A DNA stretch of 64,000 nucleotides from positions 206,510,692-206,574,691 of the forward strand of contig NC_134710.1 in NCBI RefSeq assembly GCF_043290135.1, given 5' to 3'. Positions 21,967 through 33,929 of the stretch are shown in pieces. The notes under the pieces are model-generated. The model was not told the origin of the DNA. It was given only the letters and a program-made list of their open reading frames with translations, and did not search any database. Every line of letters starts with the position of its first letter. Within the stretch, counting starts at the first letter, position 1. A program made the position numbers and the translations under genes. Source of the DNA: Rhipicephalus microplus (Eukaryota > Arthropoda > Arachnida > Ixodida > Ixodidae).

Positions 21967-24900
21967 ATTCTTCAGCCGCAGTCTAGGGACAGTTGTTAAA
22001 ATGATACATATAATTAAAACAGTGTTTTTTATTTTTTATTTGAATGACAACTGACTTGTGACTGTTTAATTTCACACCATTTAGAAATAGCACACAGGCT
22101 GGATTGCAGGCATTTCTGGTCATCTGGACTAGTAATTGTTTTAAAAATAAATTTATGTTCTTATATACTGTCAAAATAATCATCAACTTATGTGACAAAG
22201 CTAAATTTCCACCAACGGTTTGTCATTCTGGAACGAGGCAAATAGATTGCTAAAATTGGGAACACACTTAGCATTATTACACAGCCACATGATTGGTGTG
22301 ATCACATGGGATCAGCACATTGGCTTGTCAGCTGCTGGCCAGTTATGATGTTGTCACAAACTTAAAAGGAGACAAAGTCAAATAACAATTCACGTCAGAG
22401 TGAAACCTCAATGTATAACGTCTAAAACGACAATATTATCAACAACAGTGTGCACAAGAACATAAGTGCCACAGTAGGACTTTCTGAAAATGATCCCGAT
22501 AACATCAGATGAACCGCCTACAATTAATCACTAGTAATCAATCTAGCTGCAATAAATAAAGAACCTTCCATGCATCAAGAGACGCAATAAAATGCTGCTT
22601 GTTCGTTTCTGTTTGATTAATGGAAAAAAGAGCCGCCGGACGTTACTATGGGGAATGGCACGAGTGATTCAAAAAATCAACTTTAACGTAGTTACACTGG
22701 ACAGGTGGTGCCATCTATTGAGGTACAATTGAATAAAAAACGTCTGCAATCTCAGAGCCAATAGCGGAAAATTGATCAAAGGCAGTTGTTGCTGCTGTGG
22801 CTCCCACTGCTTTCGAGCTGCAGCTACTAGCGCAGTAAAGCCGGGCAACGTTGTGCACGGCAACAGTGATGAGAGTCAGTCGTGTTGGTCCACTTCTTGA
22901 GACGGGTAATTTGAAGTGCGCTAGCTCGATGCGAACCACTAAAACATGATTTTATTCCAAAATAAGCCCTTCCTTGGCACAAAAATAACACTACGAGGTA
23001 GTGTTATTTTGTGTTATTTGCTTGATGACCAAGTAATGGTCATCCAAGCAAGTCAACGAATTTATATGAGTGCAACATTTTCTCTTACCTGTAGCAAGAG
23101 CAAGTAGTGCGATCAAATATAAAGCCAGCAAGGCACTACTCATTAAAGAAACTATTGAAACATGAGTGTGTGGGCAACAAAACTTACTAACCATTCATGT
23201 TTGTCTGCTTCGTTGTCAAGAGATGGCATTTTGACATTGGTAGTTGTTAAAGGTAATCGTGGTGAGGCGTGAATCCAGGTTTCCTCAACGAAATGGTCAG
23301 CCTCTGAGATGGTTATTGATAATTATGATTGTACAGATTCTTACAATAACTGTTGCAATAAGTTTAGTGGCACTGCAGTGAGCATTCTAATGACATAGTA
23401 ACAGATTATCAGAAGAAAGATTTTATGAATCTGTCCTGTGCTACACACTCGCTGCGCAAATAGACTTCTAGAGAAGAGTGGGGCATCTGAACATCTTGGA
23501 TGTCCCGAGTTTGTGAACCATATCGGCTAATGTTAAGAAGATACTTTCTCCAAGAATCTAATAGAACTGCAGTGCTAGAATTCTATGGGGCTAGCACCAC
23601 AGTTTTGTGCTATTCACACGCCACATCCTATTTTTACTTTAATATAAACGTAGATTACTAAAGTACTGTTGTTGATAAAAATGACATTTTACATGTTTTG
23701 AAGTATTAGTCTATCTGTATAGCCTGAATTGGTGATTGTTTTTAGTGCCGCGTTATAGCACATTTTTAGCAAGTTGGGACATCGAGACAAAAAGTAAAAA
23801 TTCGACAGGAGGTATCTTTTAAACTGCAATCCTGTGTTCCTAGTTACTTGGCAATGAAGCAAGAAAAGGTTAGCACCTTGGTTGACCCAACAATGCTCTA
23901 AAAAAAAAATGGAGGCAACAGCTAAGAAGCAGTAGCTTTTGTCTGGTTGTCTGATTTTCTGGTCGAACCTTATATACTATTTTAACGGTTTCTCATTCCT
24001 GCTTACATGTTCAGAAATGCAGGATGTTTTTTTTTATTATTATTAGGCTTAGCTAACATCATGTACAATTTTATTTAGTTTGTACTGTGATGTTTTTTTT
24101 TATTTATTAGCCTTTCAACAGCACTTGCACAACCTATTATTAGGAATTGTTGTTTTTGCATGGAGCACACACACAGTCTATTTCAAATTTTTCACTGGAT
24201 CTTGACCAGCACATTGATTTCATATGCTTTTTAAGCATATTCTGCACAATACTGTAAAGCTTGGTGTCTTATAGTACAGTCTGTACAAATACTGTAGAAA
24301 GCACACAAAGTCGCGAGTGTCAGTTAAAGGACCTCTGACAGCAGAAGTTTTGTTTGGGACTTTTTTACAGTAATTTGTAACCTTGTGTCTGGTAATGCTG
24401 CAATTGAATCATAAATGCTCGAACCCATTGTATTATTAATGCTAGCATCATTAATACAGAACAAGTCTGAGTCAGTTCAAAACACCTGCCGAAGTATTCA
24501 AATAAACTAGCGCCTCTCTGCAGGGCAGCACCTGCGACCACGTGCTCTCAAGCTTCGGTAATGCCAAATGCACTGTTTTTTTATAGGTTTACCCATGGGC
24601 CGTGAAGAAAGAAATGAAGTGAGTGCTTTGAGCGTGTCCCCCTCATAAAAAAGAAAAGCATTCCTGGTGTTACCAGCCAAAACCGCCTTGAGAGCAGCCC
24701 CACAACAGAGCAAGAGGGGTGACGTACAATAGTTCTCGTGGGTGCCAGTCGGGGTATTGTGTGCACTCTGCAATTGTTTTTGACGTCCGTAATCCTTGCT
24801 TGACCTATGCAAAGTCATGGGCCTCTATTTATGTCAAACCACAGAAAATGTCGATTGGACCTCAATTCTTTAAAACCAAATTAAAATTTCTTATAGGCAA

Positions 24901-27900
24901 GACTCGTCGCTAATAATCGGTCAGACATGCCCACACATGCAGGACTTTCAAACAAAATAAACATCTCAAGTTTCCAAATCAGGGGTTGAAGGTTAATCAA
25001 TAAACAATGTGACTAAGTCAGGTTGTTCCGAAGGACAATGTTATGAAGCTTAATTATTGAAACAGATGAGGCTTGTGGATTTTCTCCAAACTGGAAATCA
25101 AAGCTTTGAAGGCTGAGTAATGAAGAATAAAGGGAACTAGGAATTTTGTAAGCATTCAAAATAAAGGCTGCTTGCTAATAAAGCATATGCCTGTTTTCAT
25201 ACTTGTGAATCAACAACTTCTCTGTATATCACAGGCATCAGTTGAGTAATATTTATTACAAGTATAATTATAAGTTTCTTGGTTGTTCCAACTTGAAGAA
25301 GTTCAAAACTTAAAGCAAGGTACATATTTTGTATATCGCATCCTGTTTTTGCTGTCAGAACAGTTTGCAAAAACTGACTGAATATTTTTTCACAATTCTT
25401 TGACTTTTCTTATAATAGTTTTCAAGAACTCTCAGCAGGTAGCACTACTTTACTTTCAGCACTAATAATTAGAATATAAGTTTGTATGTCGTGGGACAAA
25501 TATTAAATAAAACTAAAGCTTATCAAAATGAAATGCTTAAACTTAAATGTACCATTTGCAAGCAGATTTTTAACAGTAAATAAAAATGAATGAGAAATTT
25601 TTTATTTGTATGTTTGTGTTTGTGCATCTGTGCCTCATTTGGGTTTTGAGATTTCACATCTTATGGCATACATGCACAATATAATGATACTGGCATTCTT
25701 CAATAATGAAATCATTGGCACTCTTGCTGAGCTTTACAGACACCTTTACTTTGGGTAACAATTATAAATGTGTTCCAAGCTTCCACTAACAGGCTTAGAT
25801 TACCTAGTTTTGTGCAGTTCATGCAGGTCCCCTCCCCCCCTTTCTCTTTCTGTCATCATTTCTCACTTATAGTAAAACTATTCATCGTGTTTTGTTCCAT
25901 TGCTTACTGCTCAAATCATTCATGATTTCAACTTTTAAAAAAAAAAGAAAACATACTTTGGTTTGTAAAGCCAGTAAGCCGTCAACATTTGTAGCTGGTT
26001 CCTCTGTGTTGGCTTCTTTTGGAGGCTGAAGCTCGTTTCAAGTTGTCTCATTGCATTTAGGGCTGGTATTTTGCAGGGGCGCCTTTTCCAGTGCATGCCT
26101 TTTCGTGCTTTTTGAGTTCAACCAGTCGTCAAAGTAACCGTCAGCTGTATCAGCAAATTCAGCCACTTGCGATAAATGGGTGGTAAGACTAGCATAGAAT
26201 GAGGCATAACATGTCACTGAAAAGTACTGGTCCAACTTCGTTTCATCTTTCAAGCTTTGTTGTTGCTAACCTGCCATTCTTTGCAGTAGTCACTGTCTTG
26301 TTGTAGTTCTTGTCAATGTATTCGATGCTGCTCTTTTATTTCAGCATTATACCAAAATGCTTACAGCTACCAAAGTTACACTTGATGCTATTGCATAGTC
26401 ATTTTCTTGTAGTATGAAGTAAACTGTGCCATGTTTTTTCACATTTTACTTTTTATGTGCCTTAGTCATGTTCACAGCAAGCATATGGTTTTCAGGTTTT
26501 TCTTCACAGTGTAGTGAAGTGTGCCTACTAGAATACTAGACTAAATATAGCAATAATGGTTCCTTTCTCATGAACATTTTACATGTGATTGAAATTGTGC
26601 ATATATACGTATGATTCATGGCTTACCTTGATTTTGCAATAAATTTTGTTTCAATTGTGCATGTGAGATACTTATTTGCATGTTTTTATGGAACTCAGTC
26701 TTTAATTTCAATCCTGAGTAGTTTAAATCTCTTGAACCTTGAATACATAGCAAGTAGCTCATGTTACTCAATATTCACTTGGATTACTGTCTATTTAAGT
26801 ACATAAATTTGTGAACAATAATTTGTGGCTTAATAACTATAATGTACTGCTAACCTAATGGCGAATTTCCCAGAGAAACTGATATCCAATTTTTTAAGGT
26901 AGTTTGCCTTGTTATAGCATGGTAAATGAAAAAAAAAAGCTTTTAAATTGAGATGCAGCACTGCAGTGAGCAGGATGACCAAGTAATGTTGTGTAATTGA
27001 AGTCATATTCAGCTATTCCTTGAAGTCATCATGCCAGTCACTGTGAAAGCCTTACCACAGTGACCTGCATGTGAAACAATTGTGCAGTGGTTCGTGGATC
27101 TGTTGTACGATAGGGCAAGTACACGGCAAATGTACACTTGAGTGTCCCCTGCCAGAATCATACAGTCGAGGTTTGTGGCAACTTTTTTGACAAAGCCTCC
27201 TTCATTTGCAGGTACAATGCCCCATTGCTCATTCACAAGAAGGAAACTTCCTCCACCCATGTTAGGTTCATTAAAACGCGGTAAAACAATTGACGCTCTT
27301 TCCTTTCACCTATTCGTAATTCTCAGTTATTTGTGCCACCTTTTCTTCTCCCATGTTATGTTTCTGGGAGGAAGTAAGCACAGGAATGAATAATAGTACA
27401 TTTGTTGCATCCAAGAAGTTTTTCGGGCTAAAAAACATGGCAAATGAACCTGGCAAAAAAGTTGTCACTAGATTGGTCTTTACGCTGTCACGTGCTTTAC
27501 TGTCTTAAGAGGACATCAGTTGTACATATTTTGTGGTGGCCTTTGCCAAATTAAAATACTTTTGCAGTGTGCATAACCAGCTATCTATAGTTAACTAAGA
27601 TAACATATGCAAACTTATAATTGCTTTTGGGCATCAATTATGTTTGAAAATTACAGGGAACCTTTGGAGACATCCAAAACCTTATTCGTGTGATTATATT
27701 TTGCATTGTTCATTCGTTTTTACACCTTCAGAGAAAGTCAGTGAAATACAAAATTTTCTTGTGTTTGCTCTTGCAAATAAGACACTCTAGTAAATTGAGG
27801 CATTATGCAGCTGGAAACTGGGCATACCAACTATTCTGTCCTAATGCATCCTTGGTGCTTGAAAATTGCTAAGTTTTCAGAATGATCAGCAACATGGAAG

Positions 27901-29449
27901 AAAAGTTAAAGAAGTTTGAGTGTGTGAAGTATGGAAATCGTCATCAATTTTTTTTTTCGTTGAATGAATCAAGTCTGTAAGAATGACTGATGAAACTGCC
28001 CATGTTGTGAATTCAAGCACATTGGTTACCCAAAATGAAAATCTGCTTTTTGCACACTTAATCTGTTTTCAAATACAAAAAGGGTGGAAGTTGGACAAGT
28101 TGGTTGATATGTGAAAAGTAACAGCATACATTAACAAAGATGAAGTGAAAGGAACATTGATTGAAGAAGGAATGAGTGCTGAATCATGAATGTAATAATT
28201 GTAGAAAGATTTGATATAAAATCCCAGAACAGGTAAAGATTAAGAAAAGCATACCAAGCATGTGTTATAAAGCAAACATTGGGGGTGTATGCTCTTAATA
28301 TATGCCATTTTCTGTCATGACAGTGCAACTGACAGCTGGCTTATGCCCCCATTGCCTTAAATTCGTGCAAACTTGTGCTGCCTCAACCACCAACCCCTTG
28401 CACAGGTCTTCATGATATACATCTTAGTTTGATCTAACAAAAGCGAGCAGGAAAGGAAAAAAGACATGTGCAAAACAGCCTGCTAACATATTGAAAAGCA
28501 TGCTTCAACTCAAAACATACAGAAATTCATTATTTAAGCCTTTGTAGGTTCGCCTATATTTTTCACACGGTGATATAAAAACTGACTGTGGTGTATTGAT
28601 AAAAACTACAAAGGAATAGAACGAAGCAAATTTTATTAAAATCAAGCCAGCACTTTACTGAAAAAAAGTGGGCCACATATGTCTCTCTCACTCATGAGGG
28701 AGTTTTCAAAAAGTGGGAAAACACTGTCCCACTGTCTCATGAAGGCACCATCTCCCGATTGCATCAATGAGAATTTGGGATGAAACAGCCAAAGCAAGAG
28801 GCACAGAGTACCACTTCTGAAGTTGTGAAGAAGAGAGTTGTGCGCACCTTGTTTGAGCAGAAGAACATCACCTGAAATTGTGCCTTTTATGAGCCTTCAT
28901 ACCACTGTAGTCTGGTCATGTAAAACTTACTTCACCGCATGCATCAAGCACTTTTTTGTACATTTGGCTGTCCTTGCTTTTTCTGTCGAAATTGTTGAGT
29001 ATGGATGTTGTCATTGCACATGTGCCTACTTTTCAAGAGGTATATGATATCAAGCAAAATGTTTCCATGTATCCATATCCGCAATAGCGGTGAAGGGTGA
29101 GTGGGACAATTTCGATAGAAGAGGAAAATTCAGAAGCCAGTATCATAAAAAATTGACTGAAATTCAATGCCATTTTAACACTACATCTGCCCTTCGAAAG
29201 CGGGGTAAAAAAATGTTTCCTCTCTTAATGTTGACTTCGGGGATTTAACATTATGCTTATTGCAATTGGCTGATGTGGTAGAAAATGTTTTCTGCAGATG
29301 AAAAAGTGGAATGTATGTGTCCTGCTTTCGCACAAAGAGTTATTATAAGTTAATACTAGATGGCACACTCACGTGCTCGTTCCATGCCTTGCAAATAAAA
29401 AAAACTTAATCTATTTCATGTGGTTTTCTTACATGGAATATTGCCATTA
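21967..29449. other. Intergenic sequence, no gene recognised; scattered repeats
   Basis: About 7.5 kb of AT-rich sequence. A repeat-like block around 22640-23010 (gtggtgccatctattgaggt) ends in a hairpin (separate entry). A dispersed-repeat start (gttaaaggacctctgacagc) lies near 24325. Two minus-strand frames, 26038-26253 (71 aa) and 27009-27260 (83 aa), read like protein but match no family I know and have no clear splice context. From 24900 to 29440 nothing else is recognised. Confidence 0.4.
22982..23010. repeat. Perfect 13-bp hairpin
   Basis: AAAATAACACTAC (22982-22994) and GTAGTGTTATTTT (22998-23010) are exact inverted repeats around a GAG loop. Pairing can extend by about four bases if one A bulges. 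It lies at the right edge of a repeat-like block and may be the terminal hairpin of a non-autonomous element. Confidence 0.6.
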
Positions 29450-29880
29450 CCTAGAAATCATTAAAATCAGAGATGCACTTGCACTTTGAACAGCATGCTT
29501 TCTGATGTGATCGTTTAAACAATGCCCTGTCTGGCTAATGTCACACTGACCGTGCAATAAAAAATGTAAACAACTCCTTTAGCACATTCCACAAACCTTT
29601 TGCTATGCTTCTTACACCCCACACTGGAAGTTCCACCAAGAATCACATCCATGCAATAGGAACCGGGCTTATTCCTTGCGGTAAATAGAATCTTAACCCC
29701 GCTTTTTTTCCACAATTCTTTCTAGGCAGTGCCAGACCTTGTGTACATGTGGTGTGGTGGATAACCTGCTCAGGCAAAGGTAGCATGTCTAGCACTCCTT
29801 CCCTTTTACAAATATAAAAAACGTGGCTGATCCCCCTGTCTAGAAATTGGTTTAGCACGAAAGTGAAATTTGTCTTCACC
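29450..29880 (-). pseudogene. Penelope-like element fragment with GIY-YIG-type endonuclease remnant
   Basis: Read on the minus strand, one frame gives KSGVKILFTARNKPGS, CKKHSKRFVECAKGVVYIFY, and after a one-base shift GQCDISQTGHCLNDHIRKHA. The order resembles the end of the RT region plus the GIY-YIG domain of Penelope-like retroelements, where 'GVVY.IP..CG..YIGQTGRCLNxRLREH' is typical. Here the first two motif parts are VVY and ISQTGHCLND. The fragment is out of frame and truncated on both sides, so it cannot encode an active enzyme. Its high-coordinate end lies next to the repeat starting at about 29888. The identification is by remembered motif only. Confidence 0.6.
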
Positions 29881-29887
29881 GAGGTAG

Positions 29888-30500
29888 TTTAGCATTCATT
29901 GTCCATCGTTTCAGCAACAGCAACAAATTTCAAAATCGCATGAACAACGGCAAGCAGCTCGAAACTTGCAGCGCACACCTCAAGCAAAAAGCATGCACGA
30001 AATTGGCATTCACAGGACGAGCGCGGACTAACATCTGTCCTTGTTTGACAATGAAAGCGCTATGTTCGAACAGAAACAAAAACACACGAAACTAGTGCAC
30101 AAGTATACACAGGACAAGTGTAGGTTGTCCCGCATCAATATCCGCTGTCACAATTCTTCGCCATGTGTTAGCAAGCCGCTCCTTTCGTATACGCGGCTGC
30201 AGCAGCGAGAGAAGTGACCTTTGTTCTCTCCCGAATTACGAGCCTGATAAGTGCGTGCAGGAGGGACCATGCTCCGTGGAGGCGGCGACCTTTAGAGCGC
30301 ACCCAACGCGAGCTCGTTGCGCCATCCCGCTACTGGTAATGACAACGCGCTAAAGTTACGGAGCACTGAGGACCGCCATACGATATGTGATATACATAAA
30401 TGGCTTGTTGTTAGCATCCTTGGCAATGTACGCTTCGGGGCCTAGTGTTTAACGCTGCGAATTGAGAGGATGGCGCGAAAGAAACTGTTTATTTTTTTCT
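29888..30500 (-). repeat. Dispersed repeat, copy 2 (inverted relative to copy 1)
   Basis: It matches the reverse complement of 5465-6085 in order over its length. Examples are TCGAAACTTGCAGCGCACAC at about 29960, a shared central block (caattcttc, gcggctgcagcagcgagaga, gcgtgcaggaggg), and TTAGCATCCTTGGCAATGTA at about 30412. The tRNA-like A-box segment of copy 1 corresponds here to GCTTCGGGGCCTAGTGTTTA and is eroded. No coding capacity is seen. Confidence 0.65.
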
Positions 30501-31076
30501 TTACAGTCTTTACATTTTACAACGTCATATCCGTGACGAAAATACGCCAGCAGAGCTGTGGTGGAGCCCGGCATGAAACACTTTCACTTTAAAAGTGGCA
30601 TATCTATGCTCGAGAGCAAATGGGCACGAAAGCCTGTTGGCTTAGGTTGGTTAATCTGGCTATTAGACCTGTACTTAATCTGGTGATGGCAAAACCTTGG
30701 CGATGATGCCATCATGTGCACTTTTACTTTCTCCTGTTAAACAAGCTTCCATTGTGCAGAACTAGAAGGGCGGAGGCTTTTCCGAGAGAGGGGAGCATAT
30801 TGCCAGCGCACAAGTTTGGCAAGTCTAAGTATGTGAAATTGTTATTTTTGGGAAACTCGGCCGTCAAGTCTCGGTGTGTCATGTTAGAAGAAACGCTAAA
30901 GATCTTATTGGCATTCTGCCATCCATCACGCTATTCTGCACTATGAATGAGTGAAGAATTGTCTGCAACAGAATACCTAAATGTTATCCCATTAGTATAT
31001 ATCCACAACCTTCCTGGTGAAGTCTCCACTGTAAATGCATACAGTGAAGTTATCTACATATCAAAAGACCTTGATA

Positions 31077-31216
31077 GCTACATCCATATATCCTTGCACC
31101 AAAGCCTTAGCCACTATAGCCAGAAAAATACTGCTCAGGATTGGGTGCTACACCCATATATCCTTGCACGAAAGCCTTAGCTACTATAGCCAGAAGAATA
31201 CTTCTCAGGATTGGAA
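31077..31216 (+). repeat. Two-unit 70-bp tandem repeat
   Basis: The unit beginning GCTACATCCATATATCCTTG at 31077 recurs at 31147 as GCTACACCCATATATCCTTG, with both units continuing in parallel to CTCAGGATTGG. A third GCTACC begins at 31217 but then diverges. Only a few substitutions separate the two units. Confidence 0.8.
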
Positions 31217-32953
31217 GCTACCTAAACTCAGATGCAGGTTCCTGGGGCGCTGTGCAGGATCGGCCGAGTTTCGCGAAACTCGGCGGCTTCCCTAGCTCTG
31301 GACAAGTCAAATCCAACCCTCAACCCGCTAAGACAGCGCGCTAAGACAGGCTTGGGCTAGTTAGTAATTGGGTTATAATATAACCAGTCATCGCGTCAAG
31401 AACGGTTGACTAAGTTGGGCGTTGTTTTAAAACCAAAGGCATCTTCTTTCATTTGTTTGTCATTCCATTGAGTGCAGAAGTGCAGCCATGCAATAAAACT
31501 GTCAGAAACATTTCGTGATGATATTTTTTAGAGACACGGGGTGTTTGAATTAATTTTGAAGCTTTTAATGCCACCACTAAGTCTGTTTTATAATAATTAG
31601 CATGGTGGCCTTTGAGATCAGTACGTATCGGCCGAGCATCTTACATCGCGACCACAGCTAAGCCCGAGGCTATATGTTAATCAACATTGTCAGCCTGTAC
31701 ATACTGGTGCGCTTTTCGGTCGGTGCGCGTCGTCTTTGTTGTGATCACCCTCTAGCACCCGAGCATGTGCGGCTGGTTAATTATATAGCTATTAGGGGCA
31801 AAGCTCCAAAGCCGTTGATTTGTCCCTCCTAGCTCGTGAGATGTGACTGCCTATAGTTAATGACTCAGTCAGCAGGTGTGGACGGATGGATGGACAGACA
31901 AATAGACGGACAGACAGATAGATGAACGGACGGACAGGCGATTCACAGTTTATACCGATAAACCCTCCGAAGCTTCACCCCATTCTTCATCATTCACTCC
32001 GCGGATATATGCTCTGTTTTTTTTGCTTGGACGGTATACTTAAACAGCTATGCCAGGACATTTTATGACCAAGCTAATTATGCCAAGTCATGGTAAGGCT
32101 GAGGTAATGAAGCCACATTTTAGGAATACCGTGCTAATGAAGCCATGTAAAACTAGAACCGGGCTAACTAAATCATGCTAGTTGATGAGCTAACTAAACT
32201 ATGCTAATTAATGTAATACCAAGCAAAACCATGCTAATTAGCCCTTAATATGATGACAATTAGTATCCTGCTAATCATGATTATGTTCAATAGCTCATTG
32301 ATCATGACCTCGGTAACTGGACCCGCGATAATTACCTTTTTAATTAAATAAGCATTATCAATGAAAACCTGAGAGCTCGGTGTAATTGCCGTAAGCCTCA
32401 GCCGATTAGTACAATCAAAATTGAGACATAACCAATGCGGGGTCTTCACTTCAAAGCAGACCACGCACATAAGTAGACAACCAACTTAAAAAGCTGCAAG
32501 AAGCTAGGTTATCACAAACTCATCTACGGCCTCAGCCTTGCACAAGTAGTGTAAACTCACCAAATTATTTTATATGCAAAGAAGCTGCCGCTTAGCGTTC
32601 ACCGGATGAAACGCTTGACAGTCACACCGATACCATCACAGTCGCGTGTTGAACTCGGGCCTTCTCAGAATCAACGAGTTGGTATCCGAGTTCACGCGTT
32701 CATCAGTTTGATTGACAGACGCCAGCGGCGAATATCGGGTACACCGTTTGCTTTTGCCGAGGAGCAGTACTCACGTCGAGCGGCACGATTAATCCATCAG
32801 CTTTATCGCGCAGACTATGCACACACGCACGCAGAAGTAAAAGTGACATCACCACGCGGTTACGATGTCTCGCATTCAATTTCACCGCGCTCACGACATA
32901 TCCAATCACAGCCACGTTCCCGACTAGAGTTTCTGTATATTACAGTGGCTGTA

Positions 32954-32983
32954 TGTATATGCTACCTTTAGGTAGCATATACA
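32954..32983. repeat. Perfect 14-bp hairpin with TT loop
   Basis: TGTATATGCTACCT (32954-32967) and AGGTAGCATATACA (32970-32983) pair exactly. The right arm plus its flank (ATATACAGTAACTCTA, 32978-32993) also pairs, with one mismatch, with TAGAGTTTCTGTATAT at 32927-32942. It lies immediately before the LINE tail starting at about 32995. Confidence 0.75.
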
Positions 32984-32994
32984 GTAACTCTATT

Positions 32995-33628
32995 GGATGG
33001 ATGGGTGGATAGATGGATGTGGCTCTACCCTTTAGATCGGGCGGCAGTAACGCCACTTAGCCGTAATACTTAGGTAACTAACCACTAGATTTATCTTTTT
33101 TTTTTCTTTAAATTGAAGTTGAAGACTGGTACTTTGAAGGAAGGATTTGATTTTCACTCGTGCATTCACTTTAGCCACCACTCAGATAACCTTCTTCTAG
33201 TTAATTCTACCCGCCTAAAGTCTATTTTGCCCTCCCTGTCCCTAAACCCCAGTGCTTTGAAAAACTCTGCGCCATCATCCTGAAGCCCTTTACAGAACAC
33301 TATCAAGTGATCAGCAGTTTCCTCCTCCTCTCCACATGCACTGCATACCGTGTCTACCTTTTCGTATTTGGCCCGATATGTCTTGGTTCGTAGTACTCCC
33401 GTCCTGGCCTCAAACAGTAGAGAACTACCCCGAGTATTATCATAGATCCTTTGCTTGGCAATTTCCTGCTTAAAAGTTCGATAGATCTCTAGTGCGGACT
33501 TCTTAATCATGCCAATTCTCCACATGTCGATCTCCGTTTCCTTCACTTTCTTCTTAACCGATAGTTCTTTTTGGTTTGGCCACCTGCAGTTATTTAAGTA
33601 TTTACCCGTTCGCTTCCTCCATTCCCGA
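32995..33628 (-). pseudogene. LINE family A, copy 1: C-terminal fragment and 3' UTR
   Basis: The minus-strand frame (33166 to about 33628) encodes the end of a non-LTR polyprotein: KKVKETEIDMWRIGMIKKSA, GVLRTKTYRAKYEKVDTVCS, a zinc-finger-like C-x2-C...H-x4-C (CSACGEEEETADHLIVFC), and ending LSEWWLK. The same sequence occurs at 39770-40746 and 61620-63390. The 3' UTR, read toward lower coordinates, ends in a CATCCATC-type microsatellite (33020 to 32995). Residues upstream of about 33628 in the same open frame are not part of the family, so the long frame starting at 33810 is a chance extension. Confidence 0.8.
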
Positions 33629-33929
33629 CAAGATGCGAGCGCCCATCGTGACCACCTGTTCTTATATTTATCTGCAATATTTGATAAGAAGTGGAGCGAG
33701 CAGCACGATGGTGTTGTGTGTGCACCCTTGATGCCTTCAGAGTGGAAATTTTTATGCTGCATGAAGGAACGAAAGAACATGTGCGAAAGAGGACATACGC
33801 CAACAGACACGCCTGTGAGTGGCGCGTGTTGAGATGGCAGAAAAAAAGGGGGGGGGGGGGGGCAGATCCCACGTACAGTTGGAATCCACGAATGAGAAAT
33901 GTTGATATGTCACATTAAAATCAGCACAA
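33629..33929. other. Short unassigned stretch with poly-G run
   Basis: It has no recognisable gene. It contains a run of seven A followed by about fifteen G (33841-33863), a likely sequencing or assembly weak spot. Confidence 0.5.

Larger units (their letters stand above)
30501..32994. other. No gene recognised; several small repeats and palindromes
   Basis: It contains a 70-bp tandem duplication (31077-31216), a 22-bp palindrome (31263-31284), a GGAC/GACA-rich patch (31880-31940), a degenerate array of 'catgctaatta/gctaact' motifs (about 32060-32260), and a 14-bp hairpin (32954-32983). Open frames here are short and match no family known to me. Confidence 0.45.

Noticed and set aside
33628..33810. 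N-terminal part of the 214-residue minus-strand frame
   Set aside because: Homology to the LINE family begins only at about 33628; the upstream residues are a chance extension.
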